From Prolixibacteraceae bacterium (GTDB lineage: Bacteria; Bacteroidota; Bacteroidia; Bacteroidales; Prolixibacteraceae): 7,833 nt of DNA. The stretch covers positions 1 to 7,833 of the forward strand of contig JAEUSS010000119.1 in the NCBI GenBank assembly GCA_016788685.1. Reading direction: 5' to 3'. Positions 1-6,442 of this stretch are shown in pieces (position 1 is the first letter of the stretch; every line of letters starts with the position of its first letter). The notes beneath the pieces are model-generated. The model ran no database searches, had not been told where the DNA came from, and saw nothing but the letters and a program-made list of their open reading frames with translations. The translations under genes and the position numbers were made by a program.

Positions 1-71
1 TTCAAAGACCGGATCATCAGGGCAACAGTCTGCAAAAACAATAAACAACTGTTTCACTGACAAGTACAGAT
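1..71 (-). other. Downstream flank of hydC
   Basis: On the minus strand, the 71 bases after the hydC stop contain a weak AACAGT/ACTGTT pairing with an 18-nt loop but no G+C-rich stem plus U-run, so no intrinsic terminator is supported. An ATG at 17-15 opens a frame (MIRSL...) that runs off the window edge and could be the start of a further gene. Too little is present to judge. Confidence 0.25.
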
Positions 72-578
72 TCAGGCACTTTTCACATCACTGATACAGC
101 CTTCTTTGTATTCGGCGATGATGTTTTTCACCATCTGAGGAGAAACGCGCCCGTAGACTTTCTCGCCGACCATCACCACAGGAGCCAATCCGCAGGCACC
201 AACACAGCGCAGGCAGTTGAGCGAAAACTTACCGTCCGAAGAAGTTTTACCCACCTCAATGCCCAACTGGCGTTTAAACTCGGCCAGTACCTGCTCTGAA
301 CCGCGCACGTAACAAGCGGTCCCCATGCAAATAGAAATCGGGTGCTCACCCATCGGGATCATGGTAAAAAAAGAATAGAATGTAACCACGCCGTACACTT
401 TAGCCACAGAAACATTCAATTCTTTAGCGATGACTTCCTGCACCTCGGCAGGCAAATAACCCAATTTTCCCTGAACCTGATGCAACACATTGATCAGTTC
501 GTTGCCTTGATTCCCAAAATCTGAACAGACTTCCCTGATCAGTCCAACGGTTTTTTCTGAGAGTTTTATTCCCGGCAT
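72..578 (-). CDS. hydC: HydC, NuoE-like [2Fe-2S] subunit of bifurcating [FeFe] hydrogenase
   Basis: This 168-residue protein is the small NuoE/24-kDa-type subunit that docks on HydB and carries one [2Fe-2S] cluster in the cytoplasmic HydABC complex. Residues 1-75 form the helical N-terminal part, with the family-typical stretch GKLGYLP near 38-43 and VYGVVTFYSFF near 61-71. The thioredoxin-like domain follows, with cluster ligands C84-x4-C89 (CMGTAC) and C125-x3-C129 (CVGAC). C122 is an extra nearby Cys. Length and motifs match full-length HydC/HndA. The chosen start is preceded by an A/T-rich leader (ending AAAATAATAGCAT) without a Shine-Dalgarno. It is the last gene of the cluster, 99 bp after hydA, whereas related operons, as I recall, put this gene first among the structural genes. 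NuoE of complex I is the main alternative, but the adjacent HydA and HydB make HydC far more likely. Confidence 0.93.
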   Translation of the reverse strand: MPGIKLSEKTVGLIREVCSDFGNQGNELINVLHQVQGKLGYLPAEVQEVIAKELNVSVAKVYGVVTFYSFFTMIPMGEHPISICMGTACYVRGSEQVLAEFKRQLGIEVGKTSSDGKFSLNCLRCVGACGLAPVVMVGEKVYGRVSPQMVKNIIAEYKEGCISDVKSA

Positions 579-623
579 ATGCTATTATTTTGTGTTTTAT
601 TACCAATTTGTTCGTTCTCTGCT

Positions 624-677
624 CTTTCTCCTGTTACCCTGTGGTTATTTTTCCCCGGAGAACAGGGAAGCAGAAAG
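624..677 (-). other. Imperfect intergenic hairpin between hydA and hydC
   Basis: Directly after the hydA stop the transcript contains CTTTCT, a 5-nt bulge (GCTTC), and CCTGTT. These can pair with the downstream AACAGGAGAAAG to form two 6-bp helices around a loop of 25 nt. Within the loop, ACAGGG offers an alternative partner for CCCTGT of the same 5' arm. No U-run follows, so it is not a standard intrinsic terminator. It might be an RNA-processing or stability element that sets the hydC level relative to hydA and hydB. This is by-eye pairing only. Confidence 0.35.
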
Positions 678-2429
678 TCAGCTGCGGTCAAAATATCGGG
701 TATGCAGCAAATGATGTGCTTTCTCGCTCATCGGGGCACCCAGAAATTCCTCGTAAAGTTTCATGATGTATGGATTTTCGTGCGATTTACGGAGTGTTTT
801 ATTCTTGTCTTCAGAATAAATGGCACGCTGGCGTTTTTTCAGGATTTCAGCATCGCCATGATGGTAAGGCTGACCACCGCCACCGATACAACCTCCCGGA
901 CACGACATAATTTCGATCGCGTGAAACTCACTGTTTCCGGCCTGAATATCTTCGAGCAGTTTACGGGCATTCCCCAAACCATGCGCAATACCGATGTTGA
1001 TTGGGGTTCCGTTAAAATCAATCGTCGCTTTACGCAAACCATCCATTCCGCGCAATTCTTCAAAATCGACCCGAGGCAGCGGTTTCCCGGTATAAACCTC
1101 ATAAGCCGTGCGAACGGCAGCTTCAATTACACCGCCTGTTGTACCAAAAATAACTCCGGCACCTGTTGATTCACCCAAAGGCGCATCAAAATCTTCATTC
1201 GGCAATGATTTAAAATCAATGTTACCCAGATTGATCAAATGAGCCAGTTCGCGGGTGCTCAGTGCAAAATCCACATCAGGGTTCCCATTTACCGAAAATT
1301 CAGGACGGCTGCTCTCGTATTTCTTAGCCAGACAAGGCATAATGGAAACAACAACCAGATTCTCACGTTTCACCCCTATTTTATCGGCAAAGTAAGTTTT
1401 TGCGACAGAGCCAAACATTTGCTGGGGAGAACGTGCTGTTGAAGGAATGTCCTTCATTTCCGGAAACTGATGCTCAAAAAACTTCACCCAGGCAGGGCAA
1501 CAGGAAGTCAGGATCGGAAGTTTTACATTTTTATCGCCTTCCATAAAAGCCGACAGGCGGTTGAGCAACTCGGTCCCTTCTTCCAGGATAGTCAGGTCGG
1601 CAGCAAAATCGGTATCAAAAACGTAATCGAAACCTAAACGGCGAAGTGCTGCGACCATTTTACCGGTGACCAGCGTTCCGGCAGCCATTCCGAATTCTTC
1701 GCCCAAAGCTGCGCGTACGGCAGGTGCCGTCTGAACCACAACTGTTTTGGACAGATCGGAAAGGGCACGGATCACAGCTCCGGTTTCGTCCACCTCGGTC
1801 AAGGCTCCGGTGGGGCAAACAGCCACACACTGACCACAATAGGTACAAACAGAATGGTCGAGGTTCATTTCGAATGCCGGAGCAACAACTGCCTGGAACC
1901 CGCGATTGACTGCGGAAAGAACTCCAACAGTCTGCACATCGTTGCACATGGTTTCACAACGGCGGCACATGATGCACTTGTTGATTTCACGAATAATAGC
2001 AGGCGAAGTATCTTCGCGGTACACCGACTGTTCGCCCTGATAATGAATCTGGCGGATTCCTAGATGATTAGCCATATCTTGCAGTTCGCAATTACCTGAC
2101 TTGGCACAAATCAGGCAGTCGGCCGGATGGTCGGACAAGATCAGTTCCACCACTGTCCGGCGGGCGTTTACAACCCTGATCGAATGCGTATTCACTTCCA
2201 TTCCTTCGGCAGCTTCGGTACAGCAAGCCGGAGCCAGATTTTTCCGGCCTTTGATCTCGACCACACAAACGCGGCAGCCACCGGGCTTATTTTCGATGTT
2301 CATATCGTCCAGTTTCATGTAGCAAAGTGTCGGAATATCAATTCCAATGCTGGACGCAGCTTTAAGTACGGTCGTTCCTTTGCGGACAACTACCGGTTTT
2401 TGATCTATGGTGAGGTTTATCATTTCCAT
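678..2429 (-). CDS. hydA: HydA, catalytic [FeFe] hydrogenase subunit (M3 type)
   Basis: This 583-residue protein reduces protons to H2, or oxidises H2, at the H-cluster and receives electrons from the HydB/HydC wire. Domains in order: a [2Fe-2S] ferredoxin-like domain (C36, C52, C55 and C69 or C70); a His-ligated [4Fe-4S] motif (H101-x3-C105-x2-C108-x5-C114); a two-cluster ferredoxin domain (C152/C155/C158/C162 and C195/C198/C201/C205); and the H-cluster domain. All three signatures are intact: L1 TSCCPAW at 308-314, with proton-relay C310 and ligand C311; L2 MPCLAKKYE at 364-372 (C366); and L3 EIMSCPGGCIGGGGQ at 506-520 (C510, C514). The C-terminus from about 532 is the small-subunit-like wrap (Fe_hyd_SSU). 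There is no signal peptide, so it is cytoplasmic. It starts 11 bp after hydB. A second Met at residue 3 is an equally possible start. A full-length, apparently active enzyme with the domain set of HydA/HndD. Confidence 0.97.
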   Translation of the reverse strand: MEMINLTIDQKPVVVRKGTTVLKAASSIGIDIPTLCYMKLDDMNIENKPGGCRVCVVEIKGRKNLAPACCTEAAEGMEVNTHSIRVVNARRTVVELILSDHPADCLICAKSGNCELQDMANHLGIRQIHYQGEQSVYREDTSPAIIREINKCIMCRRCETMCNDVQTVGVLSAVNRGFQAVVAPAFEMNLDHSVCTYCGQCVAVCPTGALTEVDETGAVIRALSDLSKTVVVQTAPAVRAALGEEFGMAAGTLVTGKMVAALRRLGFDYVFDTDFAADLTILEEGTELLNRLSAFMEGDKNVKLPILTSCCPAWVKFFEHQFPEMKDIPSTARSPQQMFGSVAKTYFADKIGVKRENLVVVSIMPCLAKKYESSRPEFSVNGNPDVDFALSTRELAHLINLGNIDFKSLPNEDFDAPLGESTGAGVIFGTTGGVIEAAVRTAYEVYTGKPLPRVDFEELRGMDGLRKATIDFNGTPINIGIAHGLGNARKLLEDIQAGNSEFHAIEIMSCPGGCIGGGGQPYHHGDAEILKKRQRAIYSEDKNKTLRKSHENPYIMKLYEEFLGAPMSEKAHHLLHTRYFDRS

Positions 2430-2440
2430 AACAGATACTT

Positions 2441-4234
2441 TTAGGCAATTAATACAGCGTCAAACTTGCACTTGGTGAAACACAAACCACATTTGATACA
2501 CAAAGACTGATCAATGTAATGCGGACTGCGCTTTTCTCCGGAAATGGCGCCTACCGGACAATTCCTGAAACAAAGTGTACACCCGGTACATTGGTCGGCA
2601 TCAATGGAATAGTGCATCAAAGCTTTACACTGGCCAGCCACACATTTATGCGAAGTAACATGTGCCAGATATTCGTCATGAAAATGATCGAGCGTTGAAA
2701 GTACAGGGTTCGGCGATGTCTGCCCCAATCCGCACAGCGAAGTGTCTTTTATAACAGTACTCAGCATTCTCAGCCGGTCGAGGTCTTCAACTTTTCCGTT
2801 TCCTTCGGTTATTTTTTCCAGAATTTCGTGCAGACGTTTATTCCCGATCCGGCAAGGTGTACACTTTCCGCACGATTCGTCGAGTGTAAATTCGAGGTAA
2901 AATTTGGCGATAGCAACCATACAGTCCGAATCATCAAGAACAATCATCCCCCCCGACCCCATCATTGATCCGGCTGCCAGCAGATTGTCGTAATCAATGG
3001 GCGTATCCAGGAATGACCTGGTCAGACAACCGCCAGAAGGTCCTCCGGTTTGAACCGCCTTGAATTCGCGCCCATCTTTGATTCCTCCGCCGATATCGTA
3101 GATAATTTCGCGAAGGGTAATTCCCATCGGAACTTCAATCAACCCTACGTTATTAATTTTTCCGGCCAGAGCAAATACTTTTGTGCCTTTCGACTTCGCT
3201 GTCCCGATTGAAGAAAACCATGCGGCTCCTTTGTTGATGATAACCGGGATGTTGGCAAATGTCTCCACATTATTCACATTGGTTGGTTTCCCGTTGTATC
3301 CTTTCTCTGCCGGGAACGGAGGTTTTACGGTCGGTTCACCGCGTTTTCCTTCCATCGAGTGAATCAGTGCAGTTTCCTCGCCGCACACAAAAGCCCCGGC
3401 TCCGTATCGAATCTCGACATCAAAATTAAAGCCGGCCCCCAGAATATCGTTGCCCAGCAATCCGTATTCGCGCGCCTGAATGATCGCAACTTTCAGCCGT
3501 TCGATAGCAAGCGGATACTCGGCCCGGATGTATATCAGCCCTTTGTCGGCGCCAATGCAGTAACCGCAAATGGCCATGGCTTCGAGCACCGAATGCGGAT
3601 CGCCTTCCAGAATCGAGCGATCCATAAAGGCACCGGGGTCGCCTTCATCGGCGTTGCAAACCACATATTTCTGATCGCCCACCGATTTGCGGGTCAGTTC
3701 CCACTTCAGGCCTGTGGGAAAACCGCCGCCGCCACGCCCCCGAAGCCCTGAATCTTTGATTATTCCGATCACTTCATCCGGGGTCTTTTCAGAAAGGCAG
3801 GTGCCCAGAGCAGCATAACCGTCACGGCCAATGTATTCTTCAATGTTTTCAGGATTGATGAACCCGCAATTGCGCAAAGCTATCCGGATTTGCTTTTTGT
3901 AAAAATCCATGCCCTTGGAGTCTCCGACAAATTCTTTGGTCTCCGGATCTTTGTAAAGTAAGCGTTCCACTTTTCGCCCTTTAATGATATGCTCATCCAC
4001 GATCTCAGGCACATCTTCGGGAGTTACCTGTGTGTAAAAAGTATTGTCGGGCAGAATTTTTACAATGGGCCCTTTTTCGCAAAACCCAAAGCAGCCGGTC
4101 ATAATCACCTGAATCTCGTCGCCCAGACCATATTCATTCAGACGGGTTATAAAATTTGCTTTTATCAGTTCACTTTGTGAAGCCTTGCATCCGGTGCCAC
4201 CGCAGACAAGGATATGCATATTGTATTCGGCCAT
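2441..4234 (-). CDS. hydB: HydB, NuoF-like NAD(H)/FMN subunit of bifurcating hydrogenase
   Basis: This 597-residue flavin- and NAD(H)-binding subunit is the proposed electron-bifurcation hub of HydABC. An N-terminal thioredoxin-like [2Fe-2S] domain has C11-x4-C16 and C48-x3-C52. The NuoF core shows GRGGGGFPTGLKW (165-177) and NADEGDPGAFMD (194-205), typical of the FMN/NADH pocket. An SLBB-like region (about 350-410) is followed by the N3-type [4Fe-4S] site C455-x2-C458-x2-C461 plus C501. A short H529/C531/C536 cluster comes next, at a place where cryo-EM of related HydB, as I recall, shows a zinc site. The C-terminus is a two-cluster ferredoxin domain (C549/C552/C555/C559 and C579/C582/C585/C589), which distinguishes HydB/HndC from plain complex I NuoF. 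The gene begins 16 bp after the small [2Fe-2S] gene and ends 11 bp before hydA, so co-transcription is very likely. Its leader is A-rich with no Shine-Dalgarno. Confidence 0.96.
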   Translation of the reverse strand: MAEYNMHILVCGGTGCKASQSELIKANFITRLNEYGLGDEIQVIMTGCFGFCEKGPIVKILPDNTFYTQVTPEDVPEIVDEHIIKGRKVERLLYKDPETKEFVGDSKGMDFYKKQIRIALRNCGFINPENIEEYIGRDGYAALGTCLSEKTPDEVIGIIKDSGLRGRGGGGFPTGLKWELTRKSVGDQKYVVCNADEGDPGAFMDRSILEGDPHSVLEAMAICGYCIGADKGLIYIRAEYPLAIERLKVAIIQAREYGLLGNDILGAGFNFDVEIRYGAGAFVCGEETALIHSMEGKRGEPTVKPPFPAEKGYNGKPTNVNNVETFANIPVIINKGAAWFSSIGTAKSKGTKVFALAGKINNVGLIEVPMGITLREIIYDIGGGIKDGREFKAVQTGGPSGGCLTRSFLDTPIDYDNLLAAGSMMGSGGMIVLDDSDCMVAIAKFYLEFTLDESCGKCTPCRIGNKRLHEILEKITEGNGKVEDLDRLRMLSTVIKDTSLCGLGQTSPNPVLSTLDHFHDEYLAHVTSHKCVAGQCKALMHYSIDADQCTGCTLCFRNCPVGAISGEKRSPHYIDQSLCIKCGLCFTKCKFDAVLIA

Positions 4235-4250
4235 ATTTGTCCGTTTGATT

Positions 4251-4649
4251 TTAGTGATTGTCGATTGTTGAGTAGGCTACCGGAATAATCCCGTCAACCA
4301 GTTGGTTGAGTTTAATATGCTTTTCGATGATTTCCAGCGCTTTGGCTTTACTGACAAAACCGTAAACCACCGGCGGCTGTCCGGGGATAGTGAGTTCGAT
4401 GGTTGGTTCGGCATAACAATATCCCATGCAGCCGGTTTGAGTCACCAGTGCGTCAATGCCCTGATGTTCGAGCTCCTCGATCAGGTAAGCCATAGTCTCT
4501 TTGGCTCCCGAAGCAATGCCACAGGTCGCCATCGATACTTTGATCTGAACCAGCATGTCAGGATGATCACCCTTCTCTCTTAATTTAATTTTCGACTGAA
4601 CCTCTGATTGCAGTTTTTTCAGATCAGCCAGATTCTTAATTTTATTCAT
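4251..4649 (-). CDS. HndB/TM1420-like small [2Fe-2S] thioredoxin-fold protein
   Basis: This 132-residue protein resembles the accessory ferredoxin-like subunit found in many bifurcating hydrogenase operons (HndB of Desulfovibrio, TM1420 of Thermotoga, HydD of acetogens, from memory). An N-terminal helix rich in Lys and Glu (about 5-28) precedes the thioredoxin-like fold. The first cluster motif is VSMATCGIASGAKE with a single Cys (C43). The second is TGCMGYC (C74-x3-C78) followed by EPTIEL. Only three cysteines sit at cluster positions, against the four (C-x4-C, C-x3-C) of HydC and HydB here. I chose the Met at 4649 (MNKIKNLADL). An in-frame Met at 4682 would add 11 residues (MLFCLNKICLT) that do not look like the family and would begin inside an inverted repeat. 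It sits 16 bp before hydB and 90 bp after the ATPase gene. It probably passes electrons to or within the complex, but the exact role is inferred. Confidence 0.85.
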   Translation of the reverse strand: MNKIKNLADLKKLQSEVQSKIKLREKGDHPDMLVQIKVSMATCGIASGAKETMAYLIEELEHQGIDALVTQTGCMGYCYAEPTIELTIPGQPPVVYGFVSKAKALEIIEKHIKLNQLVDGIIPVAYSTIDNH

Positions 4650-4672
4650 AGTTAGGCAGATTTTGTTCAAAC

Positions 4673-4695
4673 AGAATAACATTGATCATTATTCT
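4673..4695 (-). promoter_or_regulatory. Operator-like inverted repeat upstream of the hydrogenase structural genes
   Basis: Perfect 7-bp arms, AGAATAA and TTATTCT, are separated by 9 bp. The repeat lies in the 90-bp gap between the ATPase gene and the small [2Fe-2S] gene, 23 bp upstream of the chosen start at 4649. A TTGACC at 4706-4701 on the minus strand resembles a -35 box, but no convincing -10 or Bacteroidota-type TAnnTTTG element follows at the right spacing. The repeat could be an operator for a redox regulator controlling an internal promoter, or a chance A/T-rich palindrome. It matches neither a textbook Rex nor a textbook FNR box. Confidence 0.35.
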
Positions 4696-4739
4696 CTAAA
4701 GGTCAACACTTTAAAGCGTATAAATTCTAAGATTTGTCA

Positions 4740-5288
4740 TCATTCGCTAATTTTGATCTGTTCTAAATTCTCCCGGATCATCTCTTTCAGAAATTTCCGG
4801 ACTTCGGGATGAGTAATCGGAACATTTCCAAGGGTTTGCTTCAGCTCACGGGTATCCAGTTCAAAAACTCCGGAAGGTGTTTGATGTTTAAAGACATAAT
4901 CAGTCTCTCCGGAAGAGCCTATCAGGAGAAGCAAAACTCCTGTCAGATCGCCCATTGCGGGCCGGTCGAAGTGATTCAGACCAAATGTGGCGGTAACTTT
5001 TGTTCCTATCCCCAATTCCGATTCGAGCCGGAACGAACCTCCGCTCATTTCGGCATTTTGCTTGAAGAGAGCCAGTCCAAGGCCAACCTTCCGGGTTGTG
5101 CGCGATGTATAAAACGGATCGGCAGCACGTTGCAGTTGTTCGGTACTCATGCCCGAACCGTTGTCGGTAATGGAAATAATCATTTGATTTTCACCGGGAG
5201 ATTCGGTAATTCCGATCCCGATCAGCGAAGCCTGTGCCCGGATGGAGTTCTGGACAATATCGAGAATATGGAGAGAAAGGTCTTTCAT
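4740..5288 (-). CDS. Stand-alone HATPase_c (GHKL) ATP-binding protein, hydrogenase-cluster type
   Basis: This 182-residue soluble protein has a complete Bergerat ATP-binding fold at residues 1-102: N-box HILDIVQNSIRA (N14), G1 box DNGSGM (42-47), F-box DPFYTS (57-62), G2 box GLGLAL (69-74) and GIGTKV (93-98). It lacks the dimerisation/H-box helix, any sensor or PAS domain and any membrane segment, so it is not a complete sensor histidine kinase. The remaining 80 residues (103-182) include a hydrophobic stretch DLTGVLLLLIGSS and a charged helix at the end. I do not recognise this part; it may bind a partner. Such ATPases accompany the HydC/HndB/HydB/HydA genes in several anaerobes (HydE of the Acetobacterium hydCEDBA operon, from memory). 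It could be an anti-sigma-type kinase, a partner-dependent protein kinase or an ATP-driven switch acting with the upstream HydS and PHP proteins. Confidence 0.85.
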   Translation of the reverse strand: MKDLSLHILDIVQNSIRAQASLIGIGITESPGENQMIISITDNGSGMSTEQLQRAADPFYTSRTTRKVGLGLALFKQNAEMSGGSFRLESELGIGTKVTATFGLNHFDRPAMGDLTGVLLLLIGSSGETDYVFKHQTPSGVFELDTRELKQTLGNVPITHPEVRKFLKEMIRENLEQIKISE

Positions 5289-5360
5289 TGGGAAAAAATG
5301 AGTTTCCTGTTGCCAGATGCCGGCTGACCTGCCAATTTATTAACCTGCGCTAACCAGCCT
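5289..5360 (-). other. 72-bp gap between PHP and ATPase genes
   Basis: This is one of three larger gaps in an otherwise tightly packed cluster. No ORF, clear promoter or terminator is visible. On the minus strand there is a weak GGCTG/CAGCC pairing with a loop of nearly 30 nt, too poor to call a terminator. The ATPase ATG follows a T-rich stretch (CATTTTTTCCCA) and lacks an adjacent Shine-Dalgarno. In related clusters the HydC gene lies at about this place (recalled, not checked). Confidence 0.4.
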
Positions 5361-6104
5361 TTATAAAGGGATTCTTACGCTTCTTCCACCGTCCCCGCTC
5401 AATGCCTTTCTCAATTCGGTAAAAGAAGGTTCATGCATTTCAAAAATGGTATATGTCTTGCCCAGGTCCTCCGGATAATGGGCATCCGAAAATTTCACCA
5501 GGGTCATCCCGGTACTGATATTAAATTTTTCACGAACAGCCGTTTCGTCAGCCAGTTTGGATATCTGGAGTGCATCGGCCTTTAATTCCGGAGGGAAAAT
5601 GCCCAACTGCCCATACAGGCTGTTTTGGCGACGGTCAATGTGGGCCGGAATAAAAATCCCGGAAAGCTCGTGTACTTTTTGCTGCATTTCTTCGATGCTT
5701 ACATTCAGTACAGCACCCAGGTAATGATCCACTTCCTCCAGAATATTTCCGTCTTCATCCACCACCACCTGATACCCCATGATGTCGGGATCATTTGGAA
5801 TGATCTGCAAATGACATTCGATGTATTGCTGAAATTCGTTCAGTTTGTCGAAATCTTCAAACAACCCCAGGCAATGAACCTCCTCTCTGGAATTCATTTC
5901 ACAGCCCGGAATCACGGTCAAGCCATGCTTTTGCCCCAGTTCCCATACGAGTTTACATTGTTTGGTGCTGTTGTGGTCGGTTATCCCGATGATATCCAGA
6001 CCGCGTTTTTTAGCAAGCAAAACAATGTTGGCAGGACTCATTTCCAGATCGCCGCAAGGCGAAAGAACCGTGTGGATATGAAGATCAGTCCTGAACGATT
6101 TCAT
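5361..6104 (-). CDS. PHP-domain metal-dependent phosphoesterase
   Basis: This 247-residue protein of the PHP (polymerase and histidinol phosphatase) superfamily probably hydrolyses a phosphoester with a di- or trinuclear metal centre in the cytoplasm. Ligand motifs are intact in order: DLHIHTVLSPCGD (H9, H11, D19), GITDHNS (D43, H44), PGCEMN (E69), H77 in EEVHCLG, PAHIDR (H155, D157) and FSDAHYPEDLG (D207, H209). The length fits a single compact PHP domain of the YciV/TrpH-like group, with an insertion around 100-128 (PDIMGYQVVVDEDGNILEE). There is no signal peptide. It starts 2 bp after the DRTGG gene, so translation is probably coupled, and a 72-bp gap follows it. Its place between the HydS/DRTGG pair and the ATPase suggests it removes phosphate from a protein or small messenger in the signalling path. 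The true substrate (protein, nucleotide or RNA) cannot be read from the sequence. Confidence 0.9.
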   Translation of the reverse strand: MKSFRTDLHIHTVLSPCGDLEMSPANIVLLAKKRGLDIIGITDHNSTKQCKLVWELGQKHGLTVIPGCEMNSREEVHCLGLFEDFDKLNEFQQYIECHLQIIPNDPDIMGYQVVVDEDGNILEEVDHYLGAVLNVSIEEMQQKVHELSGIFIPAHIDRRQNSLYGQLGIFPPELKADALQISKLADETAVREKFNISTGMTLVKFSDAHYPEDLGKTYTIFEMHEPSFTELRKALSGDGGRSVRIPL

Positions 6105-6106
6105 AG

Positions 6107-6442
6107 CTAGGGATTTAGAATTTGATGCAACTGCCCGGCTAGTTCAAAGGTTGGCAGGCTGGATCCCAAGATAGGGATATTTTCGTCTTCGGAGTGCCGC
6201 ATGGTATTTTCCTGTGGTTCAAGCCCATTGACCAGAATCACCGCAGCCAAATCTTTCAGCGAAGCAATCGCCATCACATTCTGGTGTATCTGAAGGGTAA
6301 TCCAGATATCGCCATCCTTGGCGTTTCCCATCACATCGCTCAGCAGGTCGGAAACATAACCTCCGGTAATTTCACGATTCAAACCCTTCCGGCCTGAATA
6401 AACCGTCAATCCCAATTTCTCAACAATTTCAGAAACCTTCAT
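6107..6442 (-). CDS. DRTGG-domain protein
   Basis: This 111-residue protein is a single DRTGG domain, the small regulatory or ligand-binding fold also found in some phosphotransacetylases and CBS/HPr-kinase-like proteins. The signature is REITGGYVSDLLSDVMG at 23-39, a variant of D-R-T-G-G in which the first residues have changed. It is followed by GDIWITLQIHQNVMAIASLKD (44-64) and AAVILVNGLEP (66-76), which look like alternating strands and helices. No catalytic residues or cysteines are seen. The start overlaps the end of the HydS gene by 14 bp and has a Shine-Dalgarno-like GAGG 8 nt upstream, unusual for this window. The stop lies 2 bp before the PHP gene. Similar small DRTGG proteins recur beside sensory [FeFe] hydrogenases in Clostridia and Thermotogae (from memory), so a role as a ligand or partner sensor for HydS signalling is inferred. 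Confidence 0.82.
   Translation of the reverse strand: MKVSEIVEKLGLTVYSGRKGLNREITGGYVSDLLSDVMGNAKDGDIWITLQIHQNVMAIASLKDLAAVILVNGLEPQENTMRHSEDENIPILGSSLPTFELAGQLHQILNP

Noticed and set aside
1..71. Intrinsic terminator after hydC
   Set aside because: Only a 6-bp A/T-containing stem with an 18-nt loop was found, with no following U-run.
579..1169. Plus-strand 196-codon open frame antisense to hydA and the hydA-hydC gap
   Set aside because: The opposite strand carries a complete HydA with intact motifs. The plus-strand translation shows no recognisable domain and is rich in residues expected from an antisense frame.
2441..4649. Complex I (nuoE/nuoF) fragment as an explanation for the NuoF-like genes
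   Set aside because: The NuoF-like protein carries an extra N-terminal [2Fe-2S] domain and a C-terminal two-cluster ferredoxin, and its neighbour is a full [FeFe] hydrogenase. No other nuo genes are present.
4650..4682. Upstream in-frame start extending the HndB-like protein by 11 residues
   Set aside because: The extension MLFCLNKICLT does not resemble the family N-terminus, and it begins within the inverted repeat. MNKIKNLADL looks like the natural start.
4809..5327. Plus-strand 172-codon open frame antisense to the ATPase gene
   Set aside because: It is a shadow of a gene with five intact ATP-binding motifs and has no domain signature of its own.
5358..5369. Perfect 12-bp palindrome CCTTTATAAAGG over the PHP stop codon
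   Set aside because: It is short and half coding, has no spacer for a hairpin loop and no U-run, so it cannot act as a terminator. Chance is likely in an A/T-rich context.
5625..6110. Plus-strand 161-codon open frame antisense to the PHP gene
   Set aside because: The minus strand has the full set of PHP metal ligands. The plus frame ends exactly over the PHP start and shows no family features.
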